From the NCBI RefSeq assembly GCF_028693505.1, contig NZ_JAQUVF010000024.1:1-35791 (forward strand): 35,791 nucleotides of DNA, written 5' to 3'. Positions 8,444 through 17,042 of the stretch are shown in pieces. Source of the DNA: Oscillibacter sp. (GTDB lineage Bacteria > Bacillota > Clostridia > Oscillospirales > Oscillospiraceae). A program made the position numbers and the translations under genes. A model generated the notes under the pieces. The model was not told the origin of the DNA, searched no databases, and was given only the letters and a program-made list of their open reading frames with translations. Numbering within the stretch: the first letter of the stretch is position 1; every line of letters begins with the position of its first letter.

Positions 8444-9409
8444 TTACAGCTTGGAACTCATTTTTCTGTTGTTCTGAATCGTTGCGGCAAGGATTGCCAC
8501 AAACAGAATCAATCCGTAGAAAATCTGCTGCAGTGCCGGTGAAAGGTTCAGGGCCGTCAGCACCGCCAAGAGGACCGCAATGGTCATAGAACCGGCAACC
8601 GTTCCCATGTAGCTTCCGCTGCCGCCCGCCATGGACACGCCGCCAAGCGCGACTGCTGCGATGGATTCAAACTGGAACGGGTTCCCCATACCAAGATAGG
8701 CAGAACCGGTTTTGCCAACCATCAGCATGCCCGCAAGCGCCGCAAACAGACCGCTTACCCCGTAAGCCAGCGCCTCAACCCTTTGCCGCTTAATGCCGGA
8801 GAAATAGACCACGCCTCTGCTGTTGCCCAGCGCATAGAGGGACCGCCCGTACTTGGTCTTTCTCAATATCAGCATCACGATTGCAGTCAGCCCCATCCAG
8901 AGGATGAACCCATAGGAGATATTGAAGATGGAGCCGGTAGCCAGGGTATAAATGATATTGGGTGCGGCGCCGTTCACAGCGCCCGAAGTAAGCCCCGTTA
9001 CGGAGCCTTGGAGAATCGTATTTAAGCCTATGGTCATTACAATGGAGGGAACGCCGAGATACGCGACGGCTACGCCGTTGATCATGCCAAGGGCAAACCC
9101 GCCGAGCAGGATGCCCAGAATGATCAGTATCGAGTTGACGTTTTCCATTCTGCCGGAAACGTAGGCTGCCATAGCGCCTGCGGTAAAGAGCCATGGAACC
9201 GACATATCAATGCCGCCGGTCAAGATAACGAACGTCTGCCCGATTGCGGCGATACCGATGATCGCGGCTTCCAGGAGCAATACCTTCACGTGAGAGCCGC
9301 TTGAAAAGCCGGGACGAAGGATGGAGATGATCATAAACAGCATGATGACAATGAAGTAACGGGAAATTGTCGTGCCGTTCTTCTCCATAAACAATTTACT
9401 CTTACTCAT
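8444..9409 (-). CDS. Ribose-type ABC transporter permease (RbsC-like), second permease
   Basis: A 321-residue inner-membrane permease of the BPD_transp_2/RbsC family with about 8-10 helices. Typical segments are ILTGGIDMSVPW near the N-terminal third (the conserved GGIDLS motif) and VALGGVSMAGGSGSYMGT in the cytoplasmic coupling region. The ATG at 9409 has CAGGAG ten bases upstream and lies three bases after the stop of the other permease, so translation is coupled. The two permeases should form a heterodimer beneath the binding protein. The family imports pentoses, hexoses, autoinducer-2, purine nucleosides and some acids; the substrate cannot be read from the permease. Confidence 0.9.
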   Translation of the reverse strand: MSKSKLFMEKNGTTISRYFIVIMLFMIISILRPGFSSGSHVKVLLLEAAIIGIAAIGQTFVILTGGIDMSVPWLFTAGAMAAYVSGRMENVNSILIILGILLGGFALGMINGVAVAYLGVPSIVMTIGLNTILQGSVTGLTSGAVNGAAPNIIYTLATGSIFNISYGFILWMGLTAIVMLILRKTKYGRSLYALGNSRGVVYFSGIKRQRVEALAYGVSGLFAALAGMLMVGKTGSAYLGMGNPFQFESIAAVALGGVSMAGGSGSYMGTVAGSMTIAVLLAVLTALNLSPALQQIFYGLILFVAILAATIQNNRKMSSKL

Positions 9410-9412
9410 ATA

Positions 9413-10387
9413 TTACTTGCTCCTGTTCTTTCTATCAATTACAGAGCAAACGACCACTGTCGCTACCAGGAAAATCCCCTGGAATACCGTAGACCAGAAG
9501 GACTTCGTCCCCAGGAAGGTCAGCAGGTCCGAAATAATGCGGAGGATGTACGCGCCAACCACGGTGCCATACATACCGCCGATACCACCCATCATACTTG
9601 TTCCGCCGATCACCGCGATTGTCAAGGTTGGCGTTGTCAGCGCATTGCCCGCGGTGGGAGACCCGGACCCAAGCTGTGCCGTGCGCCAGAGACCCGCGAG
9701 AGCCGCGCAGCCGCCGGAAATAGCAAACGCAATCAGCTTCACTTTTACAACATTAATGCCGTTCATTGCGCTTGCCTTGGCATTGGTTCCTACCGCGAAT
9801 ACATCACGGATAAACTTGGTTCTTCTGAGCAAGGTCCACATGACAATGATAAAAACAACGAGGATCACGCCAAGGGAAACCGGGCCAAAGCTGGCCATCA
9901 GCACCTTTGTAAAGGCCTTGGCCGGCGCGCCGCCGTCTCTGCCAAGAATCAGCTGAGAGATTCCAAGCAGAATATAGTTGACCGTAAAGGTCACAATGAA
10001 CGGCTGCACATTGAATTTTGTAACAATGAAGCCGTTAAAGCCGCCGATGGCAAGTCCAATGGCCACACAGCCCAAGCAAAAGAGGATAATCCCCAGCCCG
10101 CTTTCCGGCATTGCCACCGCAGCCAGAGAATTGATAATGCAGATCACGCCGCCGACTGACAAATCGATGCCGCCAATCAGCAGCACAAGCGTCTGTCCAA
10201 GGCTTGCCAGCAAAACCGTCAGTTGCCCGTTGGTGATGCTTGAAAATCTTGAAATGCTGATCATACTGGGCATAACGATGCCGGTGGCAATGAGCAGCAC
10301 AGCCAAAATAATCAAGGATATAAACATGCGTTTTCCGTCCGGAGTAATATTCGGAAGCGGAAGCCTGTTTGGCTCTTTCTTAAACAT
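9413..10387 (-). CDS. Ribose-type ABC transporter permease (RbsC-like), first permease
   Basis: A 324-residue permease, a distant paralog of its neighbour at 8444-9409. It has the same landmarks: LLIGGIDLSVGGVICI in the N-terminal half and VIGGTSMMGGIGGMYGTVVG near the C-terminus. The ATG at 10387 is preceded by GGGAGGT; a longer in-frame reading to 10459 overlaps the ATPase gene and its first ~24 residues have no family character. Start and stop spacing with both neighbours is 3-16 nt, as in a tightly coupled ABC operon. It should form a heterodimeric channel with the second permease. Confidence 0.9.
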   Translation of the reverse strand: MFKKEPNRLPLPNITPDGKRMFISLIILAVLLIATGIVMPSMISISRFSSITNGQLTVLLASLGQTLVLLIGGIDLSVGGVICIINSLAAVAMPESGLGIILFCLGCVAIGLAIGGFNGFIVTKFNVQPFIVTFTVNYILLGISQLILGRDGGAPAKAFTKVLMASFGPVSLGVILVVFIIVMWTLLRRTKFIRDVFAVGTNAKASAMNGINVVKVKLIAFAISGGCAALAGLWRTAQLGSGSPTAGNALTTPTLTIAVIGGTSMMGGIGGMYGTVVGAYILRIISDLLTFLGTKSFWSTVFQGIFLVATVVVCSVIDRKNRSK

Positions 10388-10403
10388 ATGTACCTCCCAA
10401 ATA

Positions 10404-11891
10404 TCAAACAGCGGATTCGCCCACGGAGGCGCGGATGATGTTTTCTGCCGTGATTTCATCGTCTTTCAGATGCGCCTTGAAACGGCCCTCGTACATCACA
10501 TAAACACTGTTACACATGTGGGTAAGCTCTTCTGTATCCGTTGAGAAGAACAGAACGGCCTTTCCCTTTCTGCAATGCTCGACCATGAGATTAAACATTT
10601 CGCGCTTGGTACCCACGTCAACGCCTCTGGTAATGTCGTACATCAGCAAGATGTCAGGCTTGGCAAGAAGCTGCTTGGCCAATACCACTTTCTGCTGGTT
10701 TCCGCCCGAGAGATTCACGACAGGCACTTCCGGCGTATCGGTCTTTATCTGGAGTTCTTTAATCATTTCATCAACTGCGGCGTTTTCCGCTTTGAAATTC
10801 AAAAGACCTCCTTTCACAAACTCACTTAAAGATGCAAGTGAAATATTTTCCTTTACTGAAAGCGGAAGTACCAGGCCCTGATTTGCTCTGTCCTCCGGTA
10901 CCAGCGCGATGCCGTTTGCAAGGGCAACGGACGGATGCGTCATACGCGTTTTTTTGCCGCCGACTTCGATGGCGCCTGTATACTTGGCTGCGCCATAAAG
11001 CGCTTCAAAGAGCGCGGTCTGGCCCTGACCGGACAGACCGCCGACGCCGAGGATTTCGCCTGCGTGCAGATCAAAGCTGATCCCGTTCAGGGTCTCGTTT
11101 CTGATGTCCTCCACATGCAGCACAACCGTGTCCTGCATCAGGTTTTCCTTCTCCGGATAATAGCCGGACATCTTACGTCCCAGCATTTCCGTTACAATTT
11201 CATCGGTACTCAGTTCTCCCTTATCGGCCACTTTCACGTCCGTGCCGTTTCTGTAAACGATAATCCTGGTACAGATGCGGTTTACTTCCTGCAATCGGTG
11301 GGAAATGAAGATTAGAATTTTTCCCTGCGCCGCCAGCTTTTCCATGAGGTTAAACAGCCATTCTGCGTCTTTTTCCGTCAGTGCCGACGTGGCCTCATCG
11401 AGAACCAAAACGTCAAAATCAAAGGCAAGCGCCTTAATAATCTCAATTTTTTGACAGGATGCCAGTGGAAGCGTATTGACATACGCCGAGGGATCGAGGT
11501 CGTCCACATCAATTTTTTCAAAAAGCTCCTGCGCTCGCTTATTCAAATCTTTTAAGGTCTTTCTGGTAAATGTCTTTTCATCTTCGGTAATAAAGATATT
11601 CTCAGCGACCGTTGCACTGCGAACAAGGCTCAGCTCCTGATGAACAACACGAATACCGGCGCGCATTGCCGCTTTGGGCGTTGTGTGGTCAACGGGTTTG
11701 CCAAAGAGCTCAACTTCTCCGGAATCTGCTTTTACGACACCGGCAAGCACCTTAATGAGGGTGCTTTTTCCCGCGCCGTTTTCACCCAGCAGACCCATGA
11801 TGTCCCCTTTGTTCGCTGAGAAATCCGCATCAACAAGAGCATGTACATTTCCAAAGCTCTTGGATATTCCACGCATTTCAAAATCTGCCAT
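10404..11891 (-). CDS. Ribose-type ABC transporter ATP-binding protein (RbsA-like, two ATPase domains)
   Basis: A 495-residue duplicated ABC ATPase that powers the two permeases. The first domain has Walker A GENGAGKST (36-44), a degenerate signature LASCQKIEI and Walker B VLVLDEATSAL. The second has the typical altered P-loop GGLSGQGQTAL and a good signature LSGGNQQKV. This good/degenerate arrangement is usual in RbsA, MglA and XylG. The ATG at 11891 is preceded by AAGGAG at six bases; the longer reading to 11933 runs into a hairpin. It is the second gene of the ABC set, after the binding protein and an intercistronic hairpin. Confidence 0.92.
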   Translation of the reverse strand: MADFEMRGISKSFGNVHALVDADFSANKGDIMGLLGENGAGKSTLIKVLAGVVKADSGEVELFGKPVDHTTPKAAMRAGIRVVHQELSLVRSATVAENIFITEDEKTFTRKTLKDLNKRAQELFEKIDVDDLDPSAYVNTLPLASCQKIEIIKALAFDFDVLVLDEATSALTEKDAEWLFNLMEKLAAQGKILIFISHRLQEVNRICTRIIVYRNGTDVKVADKGELSTDEIVTEMLGRKMSGYYPEKENLMQDTVVLHVEDIRNETLNGISFDLHAGEILGVGGLSGQGQTALFEALYGAAKYTGAIEVGGKKTRMTHPSVALANGIALVPEDRANQGLVLPLSVKENISLASLSEFVKGGLLNFKAENAAVDEMIKELQIKTDTPEVPVVNLSGGNQQKVVLAKQLLAKPDILLMYDITRGVDVGTKREMFNLMVEHCRKGKAVLFFSTDTEELTHMCNSVYVMYEGRFKAHLKDDEITAENIIRASVGESAV

Positions 11892-11923
11892 GAAAAACTC
11901 CTTTTGGTGTAACCATTCTAACT

Positions 11924-11967
11924 TTTTTAACAATAGGTTGCCTTTACGGGCAACCTATTGTTAAAAA
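11924..11967 (-). repeat. Long intercistronic hairpin between binding protein and ATPase genes
   Basis: A perfect 19-bp stem (11924-11942 with 11949-11967) with a 6-nt loop lies in the 98-nt gap after the binding-protein stop. Minus-strand transcripts have A-rich sequence after it and no U-tract, so it probably protects the 3' end of the binding-protein message or promotes processing. That is a common way to make more binding protein than membrane components. Confidence 0.7.
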
Positions 11968-11989
11968 GTATTTTTTTTTGGAAATTTTC

Positions 11990-13144
11990 TTAGAACACGC
12001 TTGCCATGTAATCAATCACAGCCTGCGCAGACAACTGACGCGGATAGCTTGCGGGGAGGCAGGGCCACATGAACTGTTCGGGCCAATCCTTGGAGAAGTT
12101 TTCGCCTTCCTTAACCAGCACATATGTAGCGCCGAGTTCCTTCGCCCACTTTTCAACCTTGTCTACGCCAATCTTGTCAGCGTTGACGATGTTGGCATCG
12201 GGAACGATCACGATCTGCTTGGAGTCGGGAACCTTGCCGTTGAGAATATCAATCGCGGTATCCATGGCAATGATGGAAAGGCCGGTGTAGGTAGCTACGC
12301 AGCCGCCCACGAGATCGTTGTAGTAAAGCTCGCACATATTCATGTTGTAAACGTCGCCGGAGGTGGGAACCGGCTCAAGGCCCGCCGTCTTGAATGCCTT
12401 GATGATGCTCGCGGCATGGGATTCGCCGATGACCGCGTCCAGATGCTGGGTGGCAAGAATGGTGCTGACCTTATCCTGGTTGAGGCCGTCGTTCCATTCG
12501 CCTTCATACTCGGCAACGACCTTCACGTCGGGGAAATGCTGAATGCCCTTCAGCGCGCCGTCATGCATGGCCTGGCCGTTGGAGGTGGACCAAATGCCCT
12601 GATCCATTGCGATGTCGCCCTTGCCGCCGATTGCTTCGCAAATAACCGCGCCTACAAGGCCGAAAGCGGCATCATAGTCCAGCGAAATGGTGTAGCAGCT
12701 GTCCGTGGTTGCATTGGAGTCAAAGGTAATGCATACGATTCCCTTCGCAACCGCCTGATCGATCACATTGTTCAGTCCGCTGTCGGAGCAGGCGTCGATC
12801 AGGAACGCGTCATAGCCCATTTCCATAAGGGACTCCAAAGACGCAACCTGGGCTTCTACCGTGTTGTCTGTATTGTAAACATCGAGTTGCACGTTTTCAT
12901 AGTACGGATCTGTCGCTGCCATCAGCTCGCAGCTTGCGATCATTTCCTGTCTCCAGCCGTTTTCAAGATAAGAGTTGCTCAGCGCAATTTTATAGGTCTT
13001 TTCGCCGGAGTTCGCATCTTGGCCGGAAGCGGCGCTGCCGGAATTGGAGGAGGGGCTGCTGGAGTTCGAGCTGCCTCCGCAGGCAGCGAGGCCCATAACC
13101 ATAGCGAGTGTCAGGATTATGGCAGTGATTTTCTTTCTCTTCAT
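11990..13144 (-). CDS. Sugar-type ABC transporter substrate-binding lipoprotein
   Basis: A 384-residue exported lipoprotein of the periplasmic-binding-protein type I fold (RbsB-like, Peripla_BP_4). The N-terminus is MKRKKITAII, a hydrophobic stretch and the lipobox LAAC with Cys22 as the lipid anchor, followed by a Ser/Asn-rich linker. The mature part begins KTYKIALSNSYLENGWRQEM, the usual first strand and helix of this fold. The start at 13144 has AAAGGGGAAAA upstream; a longer reading adds residues before the signal peptide and is rejected. It defines the importer's specificity, but the ligand cannot be named from sequence. The 93-nt gap to the amidohydrolase gene could hold an extra promoter. 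Confidence 0.92.
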   Translation of the reverse strand: MKRKKITAIILTLAMVMGLAACGGSSNSSSPSSNSGSAASGQDANSGEKTYKIALSNSYLENGWRQEMIASCELMAATDPYYENVQLDVYNTDNTVEAQVASLESLMEMGYDAFLIDACSDSGLNNVIDQAVAKGIVCITFDSNATTDSCYTISLDYDAAFGLVGAVICEAIGGKGDIAMDQGIWSTSNGQAMHDGALKGIQHFPDVKVVAEYEGEWNDGLNQDKVSTILATQHLDAVIGESHAASIIKAFKTAGLEPVPTSGDVYNMNMCELYYNDLVGGCVATYTGLSIIAMDTAIDILNGKVPDSKQIVIVPDANIVNADKIGVDKVEKWAKELGATYVLVKEGENFSKDWPEQFMWPCLPASYPRQLSAQAVIDYMASVF

Positions 13145-13237
13145 CAGATTTTCCCCTTTCGATACCCAATAATATATAATAATATGCGGATGCATGCCCG
13201 GCATATCATTACTTGATTTGATGGCGGCAGACCGCGC

Positions 13238-14008
13238 TTATTTCCGATCCAAATGCAGGAGTCTGGCAATATTTCCGCCCATGATATTGTCGATACCCGC
13301 TTGATCCGTGGTCCCGGGATAATAGGTATTGATGTTTTGAATAATTGCCATGTGAGACTGAATATCCGTGCAGGGAGCATCCGTGCCAAAAATGATTTTA
13401 TCCGCTCCGCACAGCCGGATCGCCCGCTCCACCTTAAAGTTGTGGGTGCAAACCTCGGCGGTATCCAAGTAAATATTTTTATGAGACCTGCACACTTCGA
13501 TGGCGTCAATCCACATGTTGTGGCAGAAATGGGCAACGATGATCGTCACCTCGGGGAAGGCTTCCGCAAGCGTCGCGAACTGATAGGGGCTGCCAAAGCC
13601 GTCATGCTCCCCGTGGAACATGATGGGGACATTGTACTCCGCCGCCAGCTTCATCACAGGCTCCATAATCTTTAAGGAGTCCACTCTGTATCCGTTGATG
13701 GTGGGATGCATTTTGATGCCCTTAAATCCGCAGTCTCCTACGTATTTCTTGATTTGCCCGACCGACTCGGATTCCTGCAACGGGCAGCAGACTACATACG
13801 GAATAAAGCGGGGGTCCTTCCGGCTGACGCTGTAAGCATCTTCATTTCCCCGGGGGATATCATTGAGAATATCCCAAGTGCTGATACAGGCATATTGAAT
13901 CCCCAGCTCTGTATAAATTTCCATCAGTCTTTCAGGAGGAAACGGATTTTTTATATTGTTCAGCCAGGAAGCGCCAATATGCGCATGAGAATCAATCATT
14001 ACGCCCAT
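13238..14008 (-). CDS. TIM-barrel amidohydrolase (amidohydrolase_2 type)
   Basis: A 256-residue metal-dependent hydrolase or decarboxylase of the PF04909 amidohydrolase family. Candidate metal ligands and catalytic residues are His8 and His10 in DSHAHIG, His132 in IMFHGEHDG, His160 in IVAHFCHN and Asp210 in FGTDAPC; GIKMHPT around 97-103 is also typical. The family includes 2-pyrone-4,6-dicarboxylate hydrolase, lactonases and ACMS decarboxylase. The ATG at 14008 has GGGGAAGGA ten bases upstream. It is the first gene of the minus-strand operon with the ABC importer, MFS and cyclase, so it likely opens or trims the imported compound. Reaction is not assigned. Confidence 0.85.
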   Translation of the reverse strand: MGVMIDSHAHIGASWLNNIKNPFPPERLMEIYTELGIQYACISTWDILNDIPRGNEDAYSVSRKDPRFIPYVVCCPLQESESVGQIKKYVGDCGFKGIKMHPTINGYRVDSLKIMEPVMKLAAEYNVPIMFHGEHDGFGSPYQFATLAEAFPEVTIIVAHFCHNMWIDAIEVCRSHKNIYLDTAEVCTHNFKVERAIRLCGADKIIFGTDAPCTDIQSHMAIIQNINTYYPGTTDQAGIDNIMGGNIARLLHLDRK

Positions 14009-14109
14009 TTATATCATATCCTTCCCCTTTCGTATTTAAGCATGAATGGTCATCTTATCGGTGCAGTAAATACCAACACACCCACAAAATCCAATCAGCC
14101 ATGTTCCTC

Positions 14110-14138
14110 ATTATACCAGTATGCATAACCCCGCGCAA
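14110..14138 (-). promoter_or_regulatory. Promoter of the amidohydrolase-ABC-MFS-cyclase operon
   Basis: On the minus strand TTGCGC (14133-14138) is followed after 17 nt by a perfect TATAAT (14110-14115) with an extended -10 TGG before it. The leader to the ATG at 14008 would be about 95 nt. Just upstream, AATTTTT (14142-14148) and AAAAATT (14160-14166) form an AT-rich inverted repeat that could be an UP element or operator. The remaining spacer to 14607 shows no recognisable gene or RNA, and no convincing plus-strand promoter for the thioredoxin gene. Confidence 0.65.
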
Positions 14139-14607
14139 GACAATTTTTACATTTAATTTAAAAATTACCATGCCTATTTTGTGCGTTTTATCCAATTCGA
14201 ATAGTGTTGCATTGTGCAAGTAGCGCACTGGTTTGGTGCCGGGGGCTTTTCCACCGGTGCACACTTTCCTGGATTTCCCCAGTTGAGCCGCTTGCTTTTT
14301 CGATTCCATTTTGCAATATTCGGCAGAAATATTCCTCTTTGTATACAAAGCACCCCGCTTTTTCTCGACTTTGCCAGGAAAGCAGCGCCCCCGCAGCGTA
14401 TTGCGGTCCTTCCTGCACACAATAGGCGCGTTGGGGGCGGCAGGCCTATGGTGACTTCATCACGGAAGTTGACGCAACGGTTTGCTATCATGCAACCATC
14501 AGCTCAAACGCTTGGGAAAGCGTGGCAGCGGCGCTTCGTGCAAATTGTGCGCCAGAGCGGCCCAAGCGGTGACATCATAACGGTATGAAGAAACAGGAGG
14601 GTTTCAT

Positions 14608-14916
14608 ATGTCTGTGCTCACAATTACAAATTCAAATTTTTCTCAGGAGGTTTTGACCAGCGAAAAGCCTGTATTGGTGGACTTTTGGGCGCCTTGGTGC
14701 GGACCCTGCAAGATGCTTTCCCCGATTGTGGCGGATTTGGCCGCAGAGCATCCGGAAATTGCCGTCGGGAAAGTGAATGTGGATGAGCAGCCCGAACTGG
14801 CCGCCGCCTTCAACGTCATGGGAATCCCCATGCTGGTTTTATTCCGGGACGGAAAGGCCGTGGCATCCTCAGTGGGCGTTCGTCCCAAAAAGGATTTGGA
14901 GGAACTGCTGCGATGA
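14608..14916 (+). CDS. trxA: Thioredoxin
   Basis: A 102-residue thioredoxin, a cytoplasmic dithiol reductant. The active site WCGPC is present (Cys31, Cys34), with the usual VDFWAPW before it and the cis-proline segment MGIPMLVLF later. Length is typical for a minimal thioredoxin. CAGGAGGG stands upstream of the ATG. Its stop overlaps the start of the rhodanese gene as ATGA, so it is produced together with two persulfide-handling proteins. Its partner here may be protein or small-molecule persulfides or polysulfide, not a general reductase function alone; this is inference from context. Confidence 0.95.
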   Translation: MSVLTITNSNFSQEVLTSEKPVLVDFWAPWCGPCKMLSPIVADLAAEHPEIAVGKVNVDEQPELAAAFNVMGIPMLVLFRDGKAVASSVGVRPKKDLEELLR

Positions 14917-15236
14917 GTCTTTTTTCCTGGTTTGCCCCCGCGCCGGACATTCAGCAGGGCGAACTCGACTTTCAAAAAGCGGACGACGCCGTCTTGCTGG
15001 ACGTGCGGACGGCGGAGGAATACGCCCAAGGGCACCTGACCCACAGCGTCAATCTGCCGCTGGATCAGCTTTCATCCATTTCTTACGGGAAAGACGTTCC
15101 CCTTTACGTGTATTGTCACAGCGGCGCCCGCAGCGCCAGAGCCTGCGACTGGCTGCGGCGTCACGGATATGAGGCCATCAACATTGGCGGGATCATGCAT
15201 TACCGCGGTGCGAGGGAAAAAGGAGGCGCCACATGA
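14913..15236 (+). CDS. Single-domain rhodanese-like sulfurtransferase
   Basis: A 107-residue protein with one rhodanese domain. It shows LLDVRTAEEYAQGHLTHSVNLPL (family motif with DVR and GH-I-AN-like features) and the active-site loop CHSGARS with Cys68 expected to carry the persulfide. Residues 1-15 (MSLFSWFAPAP) are slightly hydrophobic but not a signal peptide. It overlaps thioredoxin by ATGA upstream and the CoA-disulfide reductase gene by ATGA downstream, so the three proteins are translationally coupled. The likely role is moving sulfane sulfur between donors and the downstream flavoprotein. Confidence 0.92.
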   Translation: MSLFSWFAPAPDIQQGELDFQKADDAVLLDVRTAEEYAQGHLTHSVNLPLDQLSSISYGKDVPLYVYCHSGARSARACDWLRRHGYEAINIGGIMHYRGAREKGGAT

Positions 15237-16930
15237 AAGTCGTCATCATCGGCGGCGTGGCCGGCGGGGCCACCGCCGCCGCCCGGCTGCGGCGGCTGGA
15301 TGAGCAGGCGGAGATCGTCCTTCTGGAGCGGAGCGGATTTGTCTCCTACGCCAACTGCGCTCTGCCGTACTACATCGGCGGAATCATTTCCGACAAGGGC
15401 AGCCTGACTTTGCAAACGCCAGAAAGCTTTCGCCAGCGTTTTCGTATCGACGTGCGCGTTCGCCACGAGGCGCTTTCCATTGACCGGGGGGCAAAAGTCG
15501 TCCGGGTGCGCCGGTTAGAGGACGGCAGCGAGTACGCGGAATCCTACGACAAGCTCATCCTCTCCCCCGGCGCAAAGGCTGTGCGCCCGGACCTGCCGGG
15601 CATTGACAGCCCCCGCGTCATGACCCTTCGGACGGTGGAGGATACCTACCGCATCCGCACCTATCTGGAATCCCGGTCCGTGGGGCGGGCTGTCGTCGTG
15701 GGCGGAGGCTTCATCGGGCTGGAGATGGTGGAAAACCTGATGCATTTTGGGATCTCCACCACGCTTTTGCAGCGCAGTGGGCAGGTCCTGCCGCCGCTGG
15801 ATTACGACATGGCCTGTCAGGTACACGCGCATCTGCGGGGCGAGGGGCTGGATTTGCGTCTGAACACGCCGGTTCAGGGCTATGAGGATACGCCGGACGG
15901 GGTCCGCGTCCTGCTCTCCGGCGGCTGTTCCTTAGAAACAGACCTCGTCCTGCTGGCAATCGGCGTGGTTCCGGAGACGCAGCTTGCCAAGGAAGCGGGG
16001 CTGAAGCTGGGCATGCGGGACGCCATCGCGGTGGACGAACACATGAGAACCTCCGACCCGGACATTTATGCCGTGGGCGACGCGGTGGAAATTCGCAACG
16101 CCGTGACAGGAGACGCCGCGCTGGTGGCGCTGGCCGGCCCCGCCAACAAGCAGGGCCGCATCGCGGCAGACAATCTCTGCGGGCGAGAGAGCCGCTACTC
16201 GGGCGCGCAGGGCTCCTCCGTCATCAAGCTCTTCGGCATGACCGTTGCCTCCACCGGCTTAAACGAAAAGGCCGCAAAGGCCGCGGGAATGCGGTATGAC
16301 AAGGTAGTTACCTATTCCTCCTCCCACGCAGCCTACTATCCCGGGGCCGCCAATCTCACCATCAAAACCCTGTTTTTACCGGAGAGCGGAAAAATCATCG
16401 GCGCGCAGATCGTGGGATTCGGCGGGGTGGACAAACGCATCGACGTCCTCGCCACCGCGATTCGCGGCGGTATGACCTCTGCGGATCTGGAAGAGCTGGA
16501 CCTTGCCTACGCGCCGCCCTATTCCTCCGCAAAGGACCCCGTGAACATTGCGGGCTTTATGATTGAAAACCTGCGCAGCGGCTTGCTCCGGCAGTATCAT
16601 TGGACGGATCTGCCGTCTCTCCCGACGGATGGTAGCGTGACGCTTTTGGACGTCCGGACCCCCGGCGAATACCGGCAGGGGCACTTCCCCGGCGCCGTAT
16701 GCATTCCTCTGGATGCGCTGCGGGAGCGCTTGCAGGAGCTGGACCCTTCCAAGCCGGTTTACGTGAACTGCCACAGCGGACTGCGAAGCTATCTCGCCTG
16801 CCGCATCCTGACGCAGCACGGTTTCTCCTGCTACAACTTCTCCGGCGGCTATCGCTTTTACTCCCTGATTGCGGGGGAGCAGCGCTGCGACGCGGCGGTA
16901 ACCCACCCCTGCGGCATTCCCGTCCGCTGA
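15233..16930 (+). CDS. CoA-disulfide reductase/persulfide reductase with C-terminal rhodanese domain
   Basis: A 565-residue flavoprotein fused to a rhodanese domain. Residues 1-12 carry the FAD dinucleotide motif VVIIGGVAGGA; Cys42 in SYANCALPYYIGG is the single redox cysteine typical of CoA-disulfide reductases; VVVGGGFIGLEMVE begins the NAD(P)H-binding domain; DIYAVGDAVE is the second FAD motif. The C-terminal ~110 residues are a rhodanese with active-site Cys513 in CHSGLRS. This is the architecture of CoADR-RHD and of NADH-dependent persulfide/polysulfide reductases, which reduce CoA disulfide, CoA persulfide or polysulfide to sulfide. With two upstream sulfur proteins it completes a compact persulfide relay. 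A terminator follows. Confidence 0.93.
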   Translation: MKVVIIGGVAGGATAAARLRRLDEQAEIVLLERSGFVSYANCALPYYIGGIISDKGSLTLQTPESFRQRFRIDVRVRHEALSIDRGAKVVRVRRLEDGSEYAESYDKLILSPGAKAVRPDLPGIDSPRVMTLRTVEDTYRIRTYLESRSVGRAVVVGGGFIGLEMVENLMHFGISTTLLQRSGQVLPPLDYDMACQVHAHLRGEGLDLRLNTPVQGYEDTPDGVRVLLSGGCSLETDLVLLAIGVVPETQLAKEAGLKLGMRDAIAVDEHMRTSDPDIYAVGDAVEIRNAVTGDAALVALAGPANKQGRIAADNLCGRESRYSGAQGSSVIKLFGMTVASTGLNEKAAKAAGMRYDKVVTYSSSHAAYYPGAANLTIKTLFLPESGKIIGAQIVGFGGVDKRIDVLATAIRGGMTSADLEELDLAYAPPYSSAKDPVNIAGFMIENLRSGLLRQYHWTDLPSLPTDGSVTLLDVRTPGEYRQGHFPGAVCIPLDALRERLQELDPSKPVYVNCHSGLRSYLACRILTQHGFSCYNFSGGYRFYSLIAGEQRCDAAVTHPCGIPVR

Positions 16931-16992
16931 AAGCGCCGGTTTTGTGCGAACTCTCCCCCCGACTAAAGCGCAGTTCTCTCCCTGTGCATCAA

Positions 16993-17026
16993 AAAAACAC
17001 CGCACGCAAAAGCGTGCGGTGTTTTT
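16993..17026. terminator. Bidirectional intrinsic terminator between sulfur operon and LarA-like gene
   Basis: A 15-bp stem (16993-17007 with 17012-17026, core CACCGCACGC) with an AAAA loop is flanked by A residues on the left and T residues on the right, giving a U-tract in both directions. It lies between the convergent ends of the flavoprotein gene (stop 16930) and the LarA-like gene (stop 17043). Confidence 0.88.
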
Positions 17027-17042
17027 ATTTCAAATCGCGCTT

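Noticed and set aside
14009..14607. Possible small gene or riboswitch in the 600-bp gap before thioredoxin
   Set aside because: Open frames of 60-124 codons there lack Shine-Dalgarno sites and protein character, and I could not match any known riboswitch core. Only the minus-strand promoter at 14110-14138 and an AT-rich inverted repeat are supported.
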